A DNA stretch of 64,000 nucleotides from Taudactylus pleione (GCA_031769625.1 JAUIMM010000088.1:7207501-7271500), one strand, 5' to 3'; counted from the stretch's first letter, positions 11,641 to 23,800 are shown. Numbers and translations are program-made. Notes: generated from the sequence alone by a model not told the origin.

Positions 11641-12378
11641 AACTGAAAGTTTTCAAAGTGTGATTGCGGGAACAGAAGCCATCTTCATATGGCGCTAATT
11701 CCTGGAGTTCCTCTCCTACCTGGGAGAAAGTGATCCATTCGGATCCCTCCAACCACCTCCCATACTCTCTGTATGTATGCGTGAACAGTTCACACATGGA
11801 CAGTAACACTGTCATGTCAAAGTGTAAACTTTGACCACTGCTGATTAGTGGCAGAAGTAGTAGTGATAGGGCTGCTTTCCTCAGCATCTGTCCCCGCACA
11901 GGAGTTTAGTATTCGCCACCTCAACTCATGGCAGTTTGAATACCTAATTAACGGGGGCCAGTCGGGGCACGGTGATGAATATGCCGCATTGTCAGAAGCC
12001 ACAGAAAGACCTCATCTTCTGACATGTTATTCTAATCAGTGTTTCCAAGTTGCTTCATGAAAAATGTCTTTTAATGTATTGGAGGCCTCCATCTGCATAT
12101 TATTTGTGTGGCTTTACCCTAAAGTGTATTCACATATATCTGGGAGGGTGCATATGACATGGGTGGTGAAGCCATGAAATCCTCATTCACATTTCAAACC
12201 ACATTGATGTCCAACATCCTGAGAACCATAATGCAATGGGCTCCTTGCCCCTCCCCCCTCCCCCTCCTTATGTTATTAGCTCTAAGTATAAACATATACA
12301 ACTTATTGTTGCCAATATACTGATATGCGTGGGACTGGTAATACAGAGTTTCTTAGTATCCAATATCTTTCTTCACAG

Positions 12379-12466
12379 CTTTTATAATACCAAGTCTGTG
12401 ATCCTCTGTCTTGGAATTACTGCTCTTGTCTGCCTTGCAGTTACCCTGTTCAGCTTCCAAACCAAG
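12379..12466 (+). CDS. faim2: FAIM2, internal exon
   Basis: 88-nt exon between a TTCACAG acceptor and a GTGAGC donor. The first base completes a Ser codon begun in the previous exon, and the exon ends in phase 0. It encodes FYNTKSVILCLGITALVC and continues to FSFQTK, nearly identical to the corresponding transmembrane hairpin of mammalian FAIM2. Confidence 0.92.
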
Positions 12467-14374
12467 GTGAGCGGCAATGATAATATGAGATGTTGAATCT
12501 TGTTACGTAAGTAAAAAAAAAACAATCTTTTGCTTTGCCAAGAGGAAGTTTTTAATACAGAGCAAACATGTGAATTTCCATCTCCAGTATACCCTTGTGA
12601 CTGGTTATGTTCTTTACATGTGTATACCAAGAACAAGAATTACCACAGATTGTTCTGCCTTATAAGATGTAGTAGTCGCCCATTTGTGACCCCTCAGCAT
12701 AATGTGCACAGCTATCTGACTGAGGACTCAAATACCACAGGATTTATATACAACAGCCCAGTTCTGTGCCCAAAAGATCCAGAGCAGACCTGGACTACAG
12801 GTAAAATTGTCTTATCGGTGGAATGGGCACGGGTTGTTGTAAGCAGACATCAGGGCTGGATTAACCATTAAGCAAAATAGGCTCATGCTTGGGGCACCAC
12901 TGAAATTTTCCATTGTTGGTTTTACCATGGACCATATGGTGCAAAACTGTAAATGGTGCAGCTGAACTAGGTTCCTCAAAAAGGGGCTATATACAATAAT
13001 AAAAATAAGTATAGTAATAATAAATGGTAATGACATACATTAATCTTGGGACTACAACAAAATTAGAATCTGGTAACTGGTATTCTGCCACACAGTCCAC
13101 CGAGACTCACGTGATCATTCTTGTCTTAGTCATGCCGGCTATCCCTGGCCACTGAGAGTGAGCGCACCGGTAATCAGTACAGTGCTGCAAGATGGGGGGT
13201 TTTCTCTAAATGTGGAGGTTTTTAAAGGCCTTGGAAAGAATTTTGGAGATAACCTCTTTGGGGCTTTTTTGAGGAGCAAAATATTTATGGGGACACCAAA
13301 ATCGAATGCAATCGCAGCTGTGTTCCTTCACGGTACGCAACTGCGAAAACATGCTAATAGTTTCAAAGATTACCTGAGCATAGGGGTGACAACTAATGCC
13401 TTCTCAAATACGTACTTATTTCTCATATGCGTCGCTTACTTGCGTAAATAACGGTAACATTGACGCAAATCGAGCAGCCATCTTGCCCTTGCAGCAGGTC
13501 TGACCAACCGCAAACACTGCAGCTCTCTTGATACGCAGAGAGCTCTTATGCTGTGTAGCAGATGGCAATGGCTAATTTATGCCCGCCCATGTAACAGCGT
13601 TTAAACTGTCAGACATGCCTGCGTTTTATTAACCACCCCCCCATAACCTCCCCCAAGCGCTGGCTAACTGTCACTCACTTTGCAAATGGATCCTCCATGA
13701 GTAATCGCAAACCATTTGCAGCGTGTGTACAGTGCAGCTCACACGCATGCACAATGGCAAATAATCGCTCGATATACGTAAAAATCGCAATAACGTCCAT
13801 CTATGAATCAGGCCCATCAGAGTCTACATATGTGCTCTGACATGTTTTATTCTTTTATTCAAATTTGGAATAATTGGAACAGTGGAGAAAAATAAAATCC
13901 TTCCTTCAAGACGCCAGCCCCAGACACAATATAAATGACGGGGCTCCCTGCTGCCCTCTGCACAAATGGCCTCAAGATCTCAGTTAGTCCCTCCTTGGCC
14001 TTGAACAGCCCACGCACAAGGGTGTAATCCTGGCCCAAGGGCAGACACAAGTCCACAGTTGCATTAGTTCCAGATCTCACAAAGCAGAAACAGACACGAC
14101 ATGCTCATTTACTATCATTGCACATAGATACAACATTTGCACTGAACCACAGCAACCCATCCGCAGCTAGTGTTTATATGTACAGTGCCATTTATTATCA
14201 GTGACAGCAACAGCAACTATCCTATTGCCCGATGTGATATGGTTCAAATTTTGTACCGCAATATATATGGTAATAAATGAGCCCTATAATTAGTATTATC
14301 TGGTAGTAAAGAAGGTGACAGCTGTATTCTTACTATGTCAGTATGGACTTTTTCTATATTTTTTAGTAACCGTT
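12467..14374. other. FAIM2 intron, mostly unannotated
   Basis: Non-coding sequence. A lone G-family-like right end (ATGAATCAGGCCC) sits near 13804-13817, but its left partner was not found. The short ORFs show no recognisable domain. Confidence 0.5.
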
Positions 14375-15084
14375 GGCCTGACTCTGAGTCGTGCGCAGCC
14401 GCGTTCGTGTCTGCATCTTTTGCCGGTAGCACGCCTGTGACTTTATGTAAATGCCGCTACAAAGCCCTTCCCTGGTGCACATCAATGCGTCCCAATGTGC
14501 AAGGACTGAGACGCTCACTTTCAGCATCCGTATACGCTGACATAGTGATTGCTGCGGCTTTAGATGGCAAGTGCAGTTTCCCCATCCTAGAATGTGAGTG
14601 GTGGAGCGTCTGTACTCACAACCACTATCCGTGACACGCCCATAACACGGACCTTCTCCATGCGTCCACTAAGCCACCTCTCTGTCACTGCCCAAAACAT
14701 TTTCATAACATTTCTGAGAATATGCGTCTCCCATGTGCCTCAATCTCATCTCCAAACGGTATATTTATTAAAGGTCGATTTTGATCGATTGAAAATCAAT
14801 CAAAATTGATTGACATCGATGTTGTGTTTCTGGGGCTAAATCACACATTTACTAGTGTCAAAAATTGTCTGTTAGTAAATGTGTGATTTAGCTCCAGAAA
14901 CATAAAATCGATTGTTGATTTTAAATCGATCAAAATGAATTAAAATCAACCTTTAGTAAATATACCCCCAAGTCTGGGCGCACGCTATCTGGGCGCATGT
15001 GCAGTGCGACTTAGCGCATGCACAGTAAAAAAAAAATGTCTCCATTTCATCTGACAACACTGTTGCATCCAACTCAGAATCAGG
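14375..15084. mobile_element. G-family-like element interrupted by a hairpin MITE
   Basis: The left end GGCCTGACTCTGAGTCG and the right end CAACTCAGAATCAGGC are inverted. Part of it (GTGCAAGGACTGAGACG near 14497) recurs inverted near 49780. A second, unrelated palindromic element sits inside. The outer target duplication is not clear. Confidence 0.5.
14758..14966. mobile_element. Hairpin MITE
   Basis: The left arm starts GGTATATTTATTAAAGGT and the right arm ends CCTTTAGTAAATATACC. The two arms are inverted along nearly their whole length, including AAATCACACATTTACTA against TAGTAAATGTGTGATTT at the apex. Similar ends occur at 59293-59446. Confidence 0.75.
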
Positions 15085-15167
15085 CTCAAGTGTTCAAAAC
15101 TGTTCTACCTTCATAATATATATTAGCAACGTATTAATGCCGTATGGATCTCTTGTATGCTATAAAG

Positions 15168-15518
15168 CAGAGATGGGGAACCTCAGGCCCGGGGGCTGTA
15201 TAAGGCCCACGGAATAATTTGGTCTGGCCCTCTGAGCTTTTTTCCTCTAGCCTCATCTAGCTAGCAGGGTGCCTAGAATGACGCCCTGTGGCCAGAATCT
15301 ATGCAGCAGTGCCACCAGGTGTGTCCTTGGGATGCTTCAGGTGATCACACCGCTGCCCTTACAGCTCCCCGAAGCATCCTCAGGATGTTCCGGGCATTGC
15401 TGTAATGACCCCGTCTCAGTGTGACATCACACAGAGGGGGTGTGGCCTGCACCAGGCCCGCAAATAATGTTATATATGTTAAAATGGCCCACGGCAGAAA
15501 AAAGGTTCCCCACCCCTG
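15168..15518. mobile_element. hAT-type non-autonomous transposon with 8-bp target duplication
   Basis: The ends CAGAGATGGGGAACCT and AGGTTCCCCACCCCTG are the inverted repeats of a widespread vertebrate hAT family. The 8-bp duplication CTATAAAG flanks it exactly (15160-15167 and 15519-15526). 351 bp, no ORF, inside a FAIM2 intron. Confidence 0.9.
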
Positions 15519-15755
15519 CTATAAAGTGTCACTAGGTTGAGGACATGCTGAAGGAATGTCTAACCTTTCTGTCACCTCCTTTTCATACCTGTCCCCTGAG
15601 AGATAGGCAGGGCAATCAAGTGAGTGTGGCAAAGGCGCTTATTGCATCACGCCCCTGATCACTCTGTTCACTGAGGTGGGTGTGGCTGGATGGTGCGATT
15701 TGCAGCATCACCACCGTATACATTAAAGTTTTTTTTTGTATCATCCACGTCACAG

Positions 15756-15851
15756 GTTGACTTCACTTCCTATCACGGCGTTCTGTTTGTGCTTGTCATG
15801 GTCCTTCTCTTCAGTGGTCTGTTCCTTGTCATCCTAATCCCCTTCCAATAC
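15756..15851 (+). CDS. faim2: FAIM2, internal exon
   Basis: 96-nt, phase 0-0 exon with a GTCACAG acceptor and a GTAAGT donor. It encodes VDFTSYHGVLFVLVMVLL and continues to ILIPFQY, one hydrophobic transmembrane segment of the BAX-inhibitor-1 domain, matching human FAIM2 closely. Confidence 0.93.
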
Positions 15852-16610
15852 GTAAGTATCTGGTCCAAGAGTCTCAGCCTTTGTGATGATGTGACACAGC
15901 TACGGACATTGAAACTGCATGATTCCTTTTTCAAGACACAAAAATAATATAAAATATTGTGAGAAATAAAACCCAGCTCTAAAACAAATACCAGTGTGAT
16001 TGAAGACCAAGGTGAATTGCAGCTAATTTGTGACATCTACATTTAAAATGGGCTGATTTAGAGGCTCTGTTTTGCTGTCATATTTTGCATGTGTTCATTT
16101 TGCACGTTTGGAAGCCGATCACACGCAGATTCGGGCAATGCTGAATCGTACGCAGCTCAGTTGTGTCTCCACTTGCGGGTGAAGACATGCAACTGGGGGG
16201 TAACAGACGATCTCACTTACGTTAAGTATAGGAGTGAGGAATGTTTAATATGCGGCCTGATTAAAGATTTGGCCTAGACCGGTATAAAATGTTGTGCAAA
16301 AATAGATCTGGCCAGTGTATTTGTGTGCAGCATGCAGGAGCGTCCAGTGGTTTGCTCCGCATTAAGTTCTGCATGTCAGCCCCATATTATCCACTGCATC
16401 TAGTCAATATATACTAAGAGTCTTTTAAGAGCCTATTAACGCTGACTTTTTATCACATCCACCGTGCATCATGATGAATATGTAATTAAACTTTAAGAAC
16501 CTGAGCCATCGTCATGATTCATGCATCACTCTATATAAAGCACTGTTAATTAGATCAATCAGTAATCATGTGTATATGTTCTCTTTAAACAATTCTGAAT
16601 GTCTCTCCAG

Positions 16611-16664
16611 GTGCCGTGGCTTCATGCAATCTATGCAGCGCTGGGGGCCATTGTGTTTACCATG
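16611..16664 (+). CDS. faim2: FAIM2, internal exon
   Basis: 54-nt, phase 0-0 exon with a CTCTCCAG acceptor and a GTAAGT donor. It encodes VPWLHAIYAALGAIVFTM, a short loop and the start of a transmembrane helix, collinear with VPWLHAVYAALGAGVFTL in the human protein. Confidence 0.93.
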
Positions 16665-17383
16665 GTAAGTAATAGCAGTTACCGTTTCCCTGTCAGATCA
16701 GGGTGAAATTTTGGGTTCACACAGAGCAATTTGGGGCCGATTTAGTTTATAATGACCAGATTGACCATTCAATGGTGCATATGGTAATTTTGACAGTCTA
16801 TGTACAGATATAAAAGAGAAATTGTTTAAGAGGCAGATTGAGTAGGTCACTGTTGGTGGAGGAGTAGTAGGTTAAAAGCATGGTAGACCGTGCCACAGGT
16901 AACCAGAAAATGACTTGGGCAGAAGTAGTTCTACAGGTGTCAACGACATGAAAAGGTGTGTCAGGAATAAGCATGCTGAGGGTTTGTATGATGACACAAT
17001 TAATGGCTAGAAGTTATGTCTGGCTTCTGATTGGATTAAAACAGCACTCTTCTAACATGAGTCACCTATCACCTACCTATTTGTATACATCGCTTCCCTT
17101 GCTCATCTGGTCCTCAGAGATCAGTATGATCATTTCCAGCAGAGATCAACATTAACTTTAGTTACTGGCGTCTTGCTGAATATATCAAGTGATAAGAGTC
17201 ACACGGGAGGTCCCCAGCTTTGATTTACTGTACTAATTAGGAAGGTTGAAACCCCCTCTAACAATGCTTGCTACGTAAGTCATGGTATGCGGCTATTCAA
17301 ATTCTAGAATGTATGAATCATTTCCTAAGCTATATACCTATTCACATGGCAAAGTTTCTCATACGAATGTGTGTTTTCCACAG

Positions 17384-17533
17384 TTCTTGGCATTCGACAC
17401 CCAAATGTTGATGGGAAACCGGCGATACTCTCTCAGCCCTGAAGAGTATGTCTTCGGAGCACTCAACATTTATCTGGATATAATCTACATCTTTTCATTC
17501 TTGCTTCAGCTGTTTGGCTCAACCCACGACTGA
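17384..17533 (+). CDS. faim2: FAIM2, terminal coding exon
   Basis: The acceptor TTTTCCACAG is followed by 49 codons and TGA. The exon encodes FLAFDTQMLMGNRRYSLSPE and then YVFGALNIYLDIIYIF and the C-terminus LFGSTHD. Both Asp residues of the TMBIM di-aspartyl pH/calcium-sensor pair (in AFDTQ and YLDII) are kept. The C-terminus ends within a residue or so of the mammalian one. Confidence 0.94.
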   Translation, partial: FLAFDTQMLMGNRRYSLSPEEYVFGALNIYLDIIYIFSFLLQLFGSTHD

Positions 17534-18410
17534 AGATTTGCAGCTAATAATCACCTAAGTCTGCACTTGTGCCCGCACTACATCCCGACCACTGAAAAGT
17601 CACTCATTCTGCCTGGCATAGAAATCTAGAGGGAAAAATAAGCTGGCACCTTTAGACCACTGACGTTTCACATCTATGTTTTTTACCAACAGTAAAATTT
17701 TAAAAAAAATGCATTCTATGTTGTTTGATAAGCTATTTACTAATGTTATAGAGATTGTTGTATAGATTTCAATGAGTAGAAACATAATGTAATGCTTGGT
17801 AATCGAACGAATGGTGGTCACCGAAAATCCAACACAAGTGAAGTCACAAATAGGTTTTAGGACATTTATAGCCTTGCATCCATACAAGCATTTAACATGC
17901 TTTAGGAATGTATCTTAACTTGCAGAATTAAAAAGCCAATGAGTATGTACTCTAAATTTGATTGAGGTGCACAATTACATTTTGACCATAACAGACACAC
18001 ATGAAATTGTCACCAAGAAGCCATTATTTCACAGAAACTAACTTGTTGAAGATAAAACTAAAACCAATGTAGATTTCCAGCCATTGACAGATGTTTATTG
18101 TTACATTTTGAAAGCACATGGAAATTATCATCAGCATTTAAAAGATTCAGCACATGACTTACAGCTTTAGTTGGTGCTTAGTTAATAGAAACTTAATGTT
18201 GCTTTCTAATTGAATTGTTGAGTTATTTAGTTATATAGTTGTGTTTCTTGTCATCAGCATCGACCATCACAACAGCACGATACCACATGAGATGAGGTTA
18301 TAAATTCTATGCATGATACCTATTTTTGTATCCCATCTGAGCTATAGTTACTGTGAGCTTGGAGCTGACATGCATATTGATATAATAAAGACTATTATAT
18401 TCTTCTGAGT
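17534..18410 (+). other. faim2: FAIM2 3' UTR with polyadenylation signal
   Basis: AT-rich, non-repetitive sequence after the stop codon, with AATAAA at 18384-18389 as the best polyadenylation signal and a T-rich stretch after it. The extent is inferred. Confidence 0.6.
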
Positions 18411-19175
18411 TCACCCTCCGTTATTTCTTCTAATTTGTTTATAAAGTTCAGTGTTGAAAATCTTATTCCAGTTGTATAATTTAGACCAGACTTGTACAAC
18501 TTGTAGGTCGGAACAGGTTTGAGATATTGTGCAGGCCTCACTACAGGTTTTGGGCATGGCACATGGGGAGTGTGGACACTAGACCAGTGTGTGTCCGGGA
18601 GATTCCCGAAATTCGTGTGGCTCTCCTGGACTCCAGAGAGAGTAGGCCAGAGTCCCGCATGTCACTTTCTGTCAGCCACTTCCAGTTCCTGCCCAGGTGT
18701 CTTGATAGTGTGATTTCCATTGGGTCGTGCCATCATGGCCCCGCCCCCAGCTTTTCAATTCCAGGAATCGTGGCTTTATATAGCAGGAGGCGGGGCCAAA
18801 AATGGCAGCATCATGCCCCTAGCACCTATCTCCTGGCTGCCTCCTCCCAGAGGGGGAAGCTTAAATGTCTACAAGTATGTCCTGGGCCCCTAAAGCGACC
18901 TAGGAAAAAGTACTGTATCTGCCCCACCCTCCTCTTGGCGCCCCTGGAGTCCCAGAATTGTTTATGGGGTCTCGTGATTGTCAAATATGCATTAAATTAT
19001 ATCAGTAACTGCCTCTTTAGGGTCCGAGGAGAATAGCACACTGATACTTGTGTTGAACACTGACATTTGGGGTCCACTTAAAAATGGTTGACCTCCTCTG
19101 GTTTAAATGAGGCTGCCAATAGAACAGTGTGCCTGTACAGTATTTTTTGCACGTCATTATGGTGGAAACGGTATG
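18411..19175. other. Intergenic spacer
   Basis: Between FAIM2 and a T-family repeat. A 169-codon ORF (18527-19036) has no recognisable domain and no conserved features, so it is not called as a gene. Confidence 0.45.
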
Positions 19176-19650
19176 TAATGCCGGCGGCTGTTTAGCCGCC
19201 AGATCAATTACCGACAGCGGCAGCCCGGCGGGTCGAAATCCCGACACCTCGAGGTAAGCACCCTAACCCTCCCCTCTGCCCCCCCCTAACCCTCCCTTAG
19301 GGGTGCCTAAACCTAACCTCCCTCCCATGGGTGCCTGAACGTAACCTCCCCCCCTCCAGCACCCTAAACCTAGCCCTCTCGGGGGGTGCCTAACCCTAAC
19401 CTCCCCCTCTAGTGCCTAACCCCCCCTTCCCCTAGCCTAACCCTAACCTTCCCTGGGGGGGTGCCTAACCCTGTCCCCCAGGGGGTCCCTAATGTACCTC
19501 CAACCCCGAGCTAAGTGTGTACTTAGCCGGCAGAGAGGATGATCGGTCCGGCGTTCTTAACATTCTGTAGGCATCGGTATTTCGATTACTATATTAAATC
19601 CCTTGTAGGGATTACTCTTGTCGGGATTGAGACCGGCGGCCGCCTTTAGC
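19176..19650. mobile_element. T-family element with telomere-like core, copy 1
   Basis: CCGGCGGCTG-type and GTCGGGATT-type ends flank a C-rich core of imperfect CCTAACCCTAACCTCCCC repeats (about 19257-19500). The same architecture recurs four more times in the window. No ORF. Confidence 0.65.
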
Positions 19651-20345
19651 TATAATTACTTAATACACAACTCAAGCTAAATTATCTTATGTAAAATAGC
19701 CACTAACAATAACATGCTTGTAATAACTAAAAAGTGGAATAGTGAGGGAAAGCCTTATTTCCTATGCACAACATACTTCCTGTTAATAAGCCTATTGCAC
19801 TCAGCATTCATAAAATGTCTGTTACTGAACAATACCGTGGCTTGCACTTAGCTGCACAATTAATGTAAGTAAAACTCAATATACTGTATCTTAAGTTATG
19901 TCAAAGTATGATAACTGTTATATGTGTAGATTTTCCCCTTTATTCTGGGATGTGATACCAATATGCTAGTTCATGTTTAAGGCAACAAGATATTTTATGT
20001 GAAGATGTAAGTACATGGCTAAAACATGCAAAAAGAAGATAGTACGAGATGCAGCAGTGCATGTATAGGCCAATAAATAAAACTCATTTGTAACTGGAAG
20101 ACTGAGCAGCGGTGAACCAGCGTTACCTGCCAACTACACCACTAAACAGGGACCGTTTGGAGGCATGGAACTTAAAGTCCCTAAATTGTAGGTTTTCTAC
20201 AATGTATCACTAATAGCACACCTATCTTTATTGTTTTATTTTGCTTAAAGAGGGTATTGTTTCCACACAGGACAGAGAAAATTATTTATAAATGATAATG
20301 AAAAAAACCCAACAAATAATGAATATAGATCCTGATTTAAATAAA

Positions 20346-21640
20346 TTTCTTCTTCAGGGTCCATATGGCTCCACAGGGGAGACAATGGGGTGTAGGTGGG
20401 ACCTGAAGGACCGGATACCAAAGCTTTTCAATCCCAGGATGCTCCAGTCCTTCCCCCTATATCCTGTCCACAGCCTGAGGGCAACTCAGTTTCATTGGTG
20501 TCCAGCAGGAACTAGATCACCGTTTTAACTTAGGGCTGCTTTTAAGCAGCCCAAGCTTATTTTTATGATTTTAGTTTATTTTCATTTATCTACTATGAGC
20601 AGCAGCACAAGACAGTCCATGGGATGTCTGCACTGCTGCTCCATCAATGCTCCGCGGCGCCGTGACATCAGCCCTCGGCTAGGTACTCTCGGCGGGGCTC
20701 TGAGGGGGACCTAGCTAGCAGAGGCTCCCCCGACCCCGGACTGCAGCTAGGAATCAAGGGGACAGGTAAGCCATATCCCCACTCGTGGGGACCCGTGTTT
20801 GTGCGCAGTCTTACCCCCGGAGACAGACCGGAGGCGCTGACGTGAACACCGATTTGTCCGGGACTCCACTAGACCACCAGGGCCCCGGGCCCAGCAGCCC
20901 CGGTGTCCTCTCCTCAGGACCCACCCTAGGCTACTTTTTCAGAGGTGCTGGCAAAAATTGCAAACCATCTAACGGTCCCTGTGGTAACTCCCCCTATGGG
21001 ATGGCCACAGCAGGTACTTTCTGCAAATCCTATACCTCCACCATGGGTAGACATACTTTCTACCTCAGTGCAGAGTTTGGCGGATACCTCTACAGCCTTT
21101 CAGCAAATACTGCAAAAAGAGAGACCCTTACCTAGTAAACCTACTAAGCGTGTTGTGTTATCTTCCCAGTCCACCCAGTTATCAGATTCTGATGTATCAT
21201 CTGGGGAGGCAGAAGATGAAGACCTCTCTCACTCTGATTCCCCTTCAGGAGACGAGGAACTCCCCTCTAAATTGAATATACCTGCACTTTCTTCGAAGTC
21301 CATAGGGTCCGTAGGGCACCTGCCCTGACGCCCCTGGCTTCTATGGGTTCTTATGGTCACTTGTTTCCTTCTCTGTGTTAGAGTGTGATTCTTCAGTGTA
21401 CAAGTCTTCCTTCTCTCCTAACCTTCTCCTTCCTTGGGTTTGTTAACAAAACTGAGTTGCCCTCAGGCTGTGGGCGGGGTATAGGGGGAAAGACCGGAGC
21501 ATCCTGGGATTGAAAAGCTTTGCTGTTGATGTCCGGTCCTCCAGGTCCCACCTACACCCAATTGTCTCCCCTGTGGACCCTATTGACTTCGAAGAAAGTT
21601 AACAAGGGTAAGTTTTACCATAACTCTCTTTTTATCTAGG
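20346..21640 (+). mobile_element. DIRS retrotransposon copy C, internally deleted
   Basis: Keeps DIRS-type inverted terminal repeats (left about 20346-20491, right about 21450-21640; the shared block includes CAGGGTCCATATGGCTCCAC and GCAACTCAGTTTT). It also keeps a remnant of the internal complementary region (CGAAGTCCATAGGGTCC at about 21293). Between them only the 5' leader and an N-terminal gag fragment remain. RT, RNase H and recombinase, about 4 kb in copies A and B, are missing, so the copy could only move with help from an autonomous element. Confidence 0.82.
20945..21292 (+). pseudogene. Truncated DIRS gag (copy C)
   Basis: Encodes the proline-rich N-terminal gag segment (VPVVTPPMGW, PPPWVDILSTSVQSLAD) and the acidic LSDSDVSSGEAEDEDLSHSD stretch, collinear with copies A and B. 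It stops at the deletion junction near 21291, where sequence passes directly into the internal complementary region. The ORF runs 36 nt further but that part is repeat sequence. Confidence 0.75.
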
Positions 21641-22060
21641 ACTTAGCTTTAATAGAGCCCATTTAAATATGTGTACTGCAATGTAAAGGACCCATACCAA
21701 TTAAAATCACCTGGGACAGATGGTAGGAGTACTAGCTCAAAAGAAGGGGTGTCACCTTCAATGTACCTTAAGTACACACATGCATAAAGGAAAAAATGGA
21801 ATCTGGGCTGCACATCCCAATCTTAAACATAATAAGAGGTGCTACCATGTTGAGACCTGTAGTTCTACAGCAGAAATGAAGGGGAGATACAGATGCACAC
21901 TATAAGCACTAAGATTTATATATACAGTATAAAAAACAAAAAAATAGAGTACAATCAGAAAGAATAAATTCTTATACGTATTAAAGAAAAAACTCAATAG
22001 GAGCTACAATCATGAATAACAAAAACTTATAAAAGCTCTCTGGGAGCTGTAAGGTGAATA
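21641..22060. other. Unannotated spacer
   Basis: AT-rich, no gene or repeat recognised. Confidence 0.45.
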
Positions 22061-22063
22061 TAT

Positions 22064-22571
22064 AGGTCCTAATTCCGAGTTGCACACTAATAGCATTGAT
22101 GCTGCATCTATGGATGCAGCAGCGATGCTTTAATATGCTAATGCTGCAGGCGGCGCTTGAAGAAAAAAGACGTCTTTTGTCGGCATCGCAGATCCGAGTG
22201 CTGCGTATGAAGATGCAGCATCAGATCACCATCGCGACGATCGGTCAAATAGTCGCAGTCACCGCCCATCTGAGTAAGTCTAAGCTTACTCAGAATATGA
22301 GCTGAAACTCCTCTGCCAGGGCCAGGAAGTTGGCATCGGAAGACGCAGACCCTGGTCTCGGCACTCCCACAAAACGAAGGTGTCGGTTTTGTAGAATGGT
22401 CCCCTTCGTCACCCAATCCACCAATCCACTCCCCCAAACGGCCGCAGCCTATCAGTCAGGCTGCGGCGTCCAGATCACTGCATCGCACTGTGGCGCGGCA
22501 CATGTGCAGTCCTCCCACTATCGGACTTGTACACAAACCATCGGGTTTCCGTACAAGTCTGAAACAGGCCC
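22064..22571. mobile_element. G-family MITE
   Basis: Ends GGTCCTAATTCCGAGTTG and CAAGTCTGAAACAGGCCC, flanked by ATA on both sides (22061-22063, 22572-22574). Contains short GC palindromes. No transposase. Confidence 0.7.
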
Positions 22572-22907
22572 ATAGATCATAAATGTAGTCCTGAAACATA
22601 ATTGATAATAATAATATTGCCTATTGCCTTGTAGTTGGTGTGTGATATAATATCGTCAGAAGCCTTAATTGTCTTAACACCACCTAAAATGATGTATAGT
22701 TAGACAGCAGATCTATTGTGCATTCTTTGATAATATATACCATTGAGTATTGTGACATTTGATCAGTATTTATTGCAGTCACAGCTGAACAAGAACTCTG
22801 TCAATATTGATAAAGAAGAATAAGACACGTTGGATGTTATACCTTTCTCACATGCTCCTTCCTTAGTGTGTTCCCATGACTAAATATAAGTTGTATTTAA
22901 AAAAACA

Positions 22908-22911
<4 letters not shown>

Positions 22912-22946
<35 letters not shown>
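22912..22946. repeat. (AT)n microsatellite
   Basis: Uninterrupted AT dinucleotide run. Confidence 0.95.
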
Positions 22947-22948
<2 letters not shown>

Positions 22949-23213
22949 AAGGTTGTTCAGGTCTACATTTGTGATCTATATTTTCACCTTTACAGCTCCT
23001 GGAGTACATTTATACATAAAAGATTGTGTTCTTCATTATTGCAGCTCCTATTGAGCTTTTTTTTAATACATATAAGAGTTTATTCTTTTTGATTTTACTC
23101 TTAACATTTTTGCTGTATATATTGTGTTTTTTTTATTCAATTTATATAATATTATATCAAAAAGGAGTTCTGCTTTTGGCCCACAATTGTGGATCACATC
23201 CTTTGTGAATACA

Positions 23214-23800
23214 GGGCCTGATTCAGAACCGCTCGCGAGCGCTCGCAAGTGGGTCGATGTTGGCCCAGTGCGCATGTACACGACGGAGCCGGCTCCGTCG
23301 TGCGCATGCGCGAGACCCGGATAGCGACGGGCAAACCGTCGCTCCGGGTCTCGTACCAAAGGGAGCGTGCTGTCGATGTTGAGTGACAGCACACCCCCTT
23401 TGGTGGGCATGCCGGGGGCGTGGCTGCCCAGACGGACGCGTTCCCATGGGAACGCCTGCCGTCTGGGGCCGGCCCCACTGACATCACAAGGAACCATAAC
23501 TGATTTAATGAGCCATTCGCAGTTTCACTGTACCGGCCGTGTGTACTTACACGTGCATGGCTTAATCTTTGAGACAAGCATATGCTACTGGCAGGATCAA
23601 CCAGGTAGCTCTCGGTCCACAAGTGATGTCAGTGGGAGTGCTTTCGGCACCATCGCGACCATCTTCCTGGCCGCTCGCTATAGCTGTGGGTGACCACCCA
23701 CAGCTATACGAGCGGCCAGGAGGCCGCTCTAAAAATCAAGAAGGACGGCCCTGATTCAGAGCGAGCGCTCTGTCAGATCGTCCGGCTCTTAATCAGGGCC
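23214..23800. mobile_element. G-family palindromic MITE carrying an 18S rRNA fragment
   Basis: Ends GGGCCTGATTCAGAACCGCT and CTCTTAATCAGGGCC, with ACA on both sides (23211-23213, 23801-23803). The left half closely matches the copy at 29737-30288, including AGACGGACGCGTTCCCATGG-type segments and the arm CCACTGACATCAC. In the other copy that arm folds directly onto GTGATGTCAGTGG; here the two halves are separated by about 133 bp of ribosomal sequence. Confidence 0.85.
23488..23607 (-). pseudogene. 18S rRNA 5'-end fragment inside a MITE
   Basis: The reverse complement reads as vertebrate 18S rRNA from its first nucleotide, starting TACCTGGTTGATCCTGCCAG and continuing for 120 nt through AAACTGCGAATGGCTC to ATGGTTCCTT. 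From memory of the Xenopus sequence the only clear change is one CpG-to-CpA-type difference. A few bases after the rRNA start (GCTCTCGGTC on +) may come from the external transcribed spacer. The pentamer CACAA occurs at both junctions (23485-23489 and 23618-23622), a possible small target duplication. It is a fragment, not a functional rRNA gene. Confidence 0.92.

Noticed and set aside
18527..19036. 169-codon ORF downstream of FAIM2
   Set aside because: No recognisable family, no exon borders that connect it to anything, and low-complexity composition.
23488..23607. A functional rRNA gene
   Set aside because: Only the first 120 nt of 18S are present, embedded in a MITE; the rest of the 45S unit is absent.
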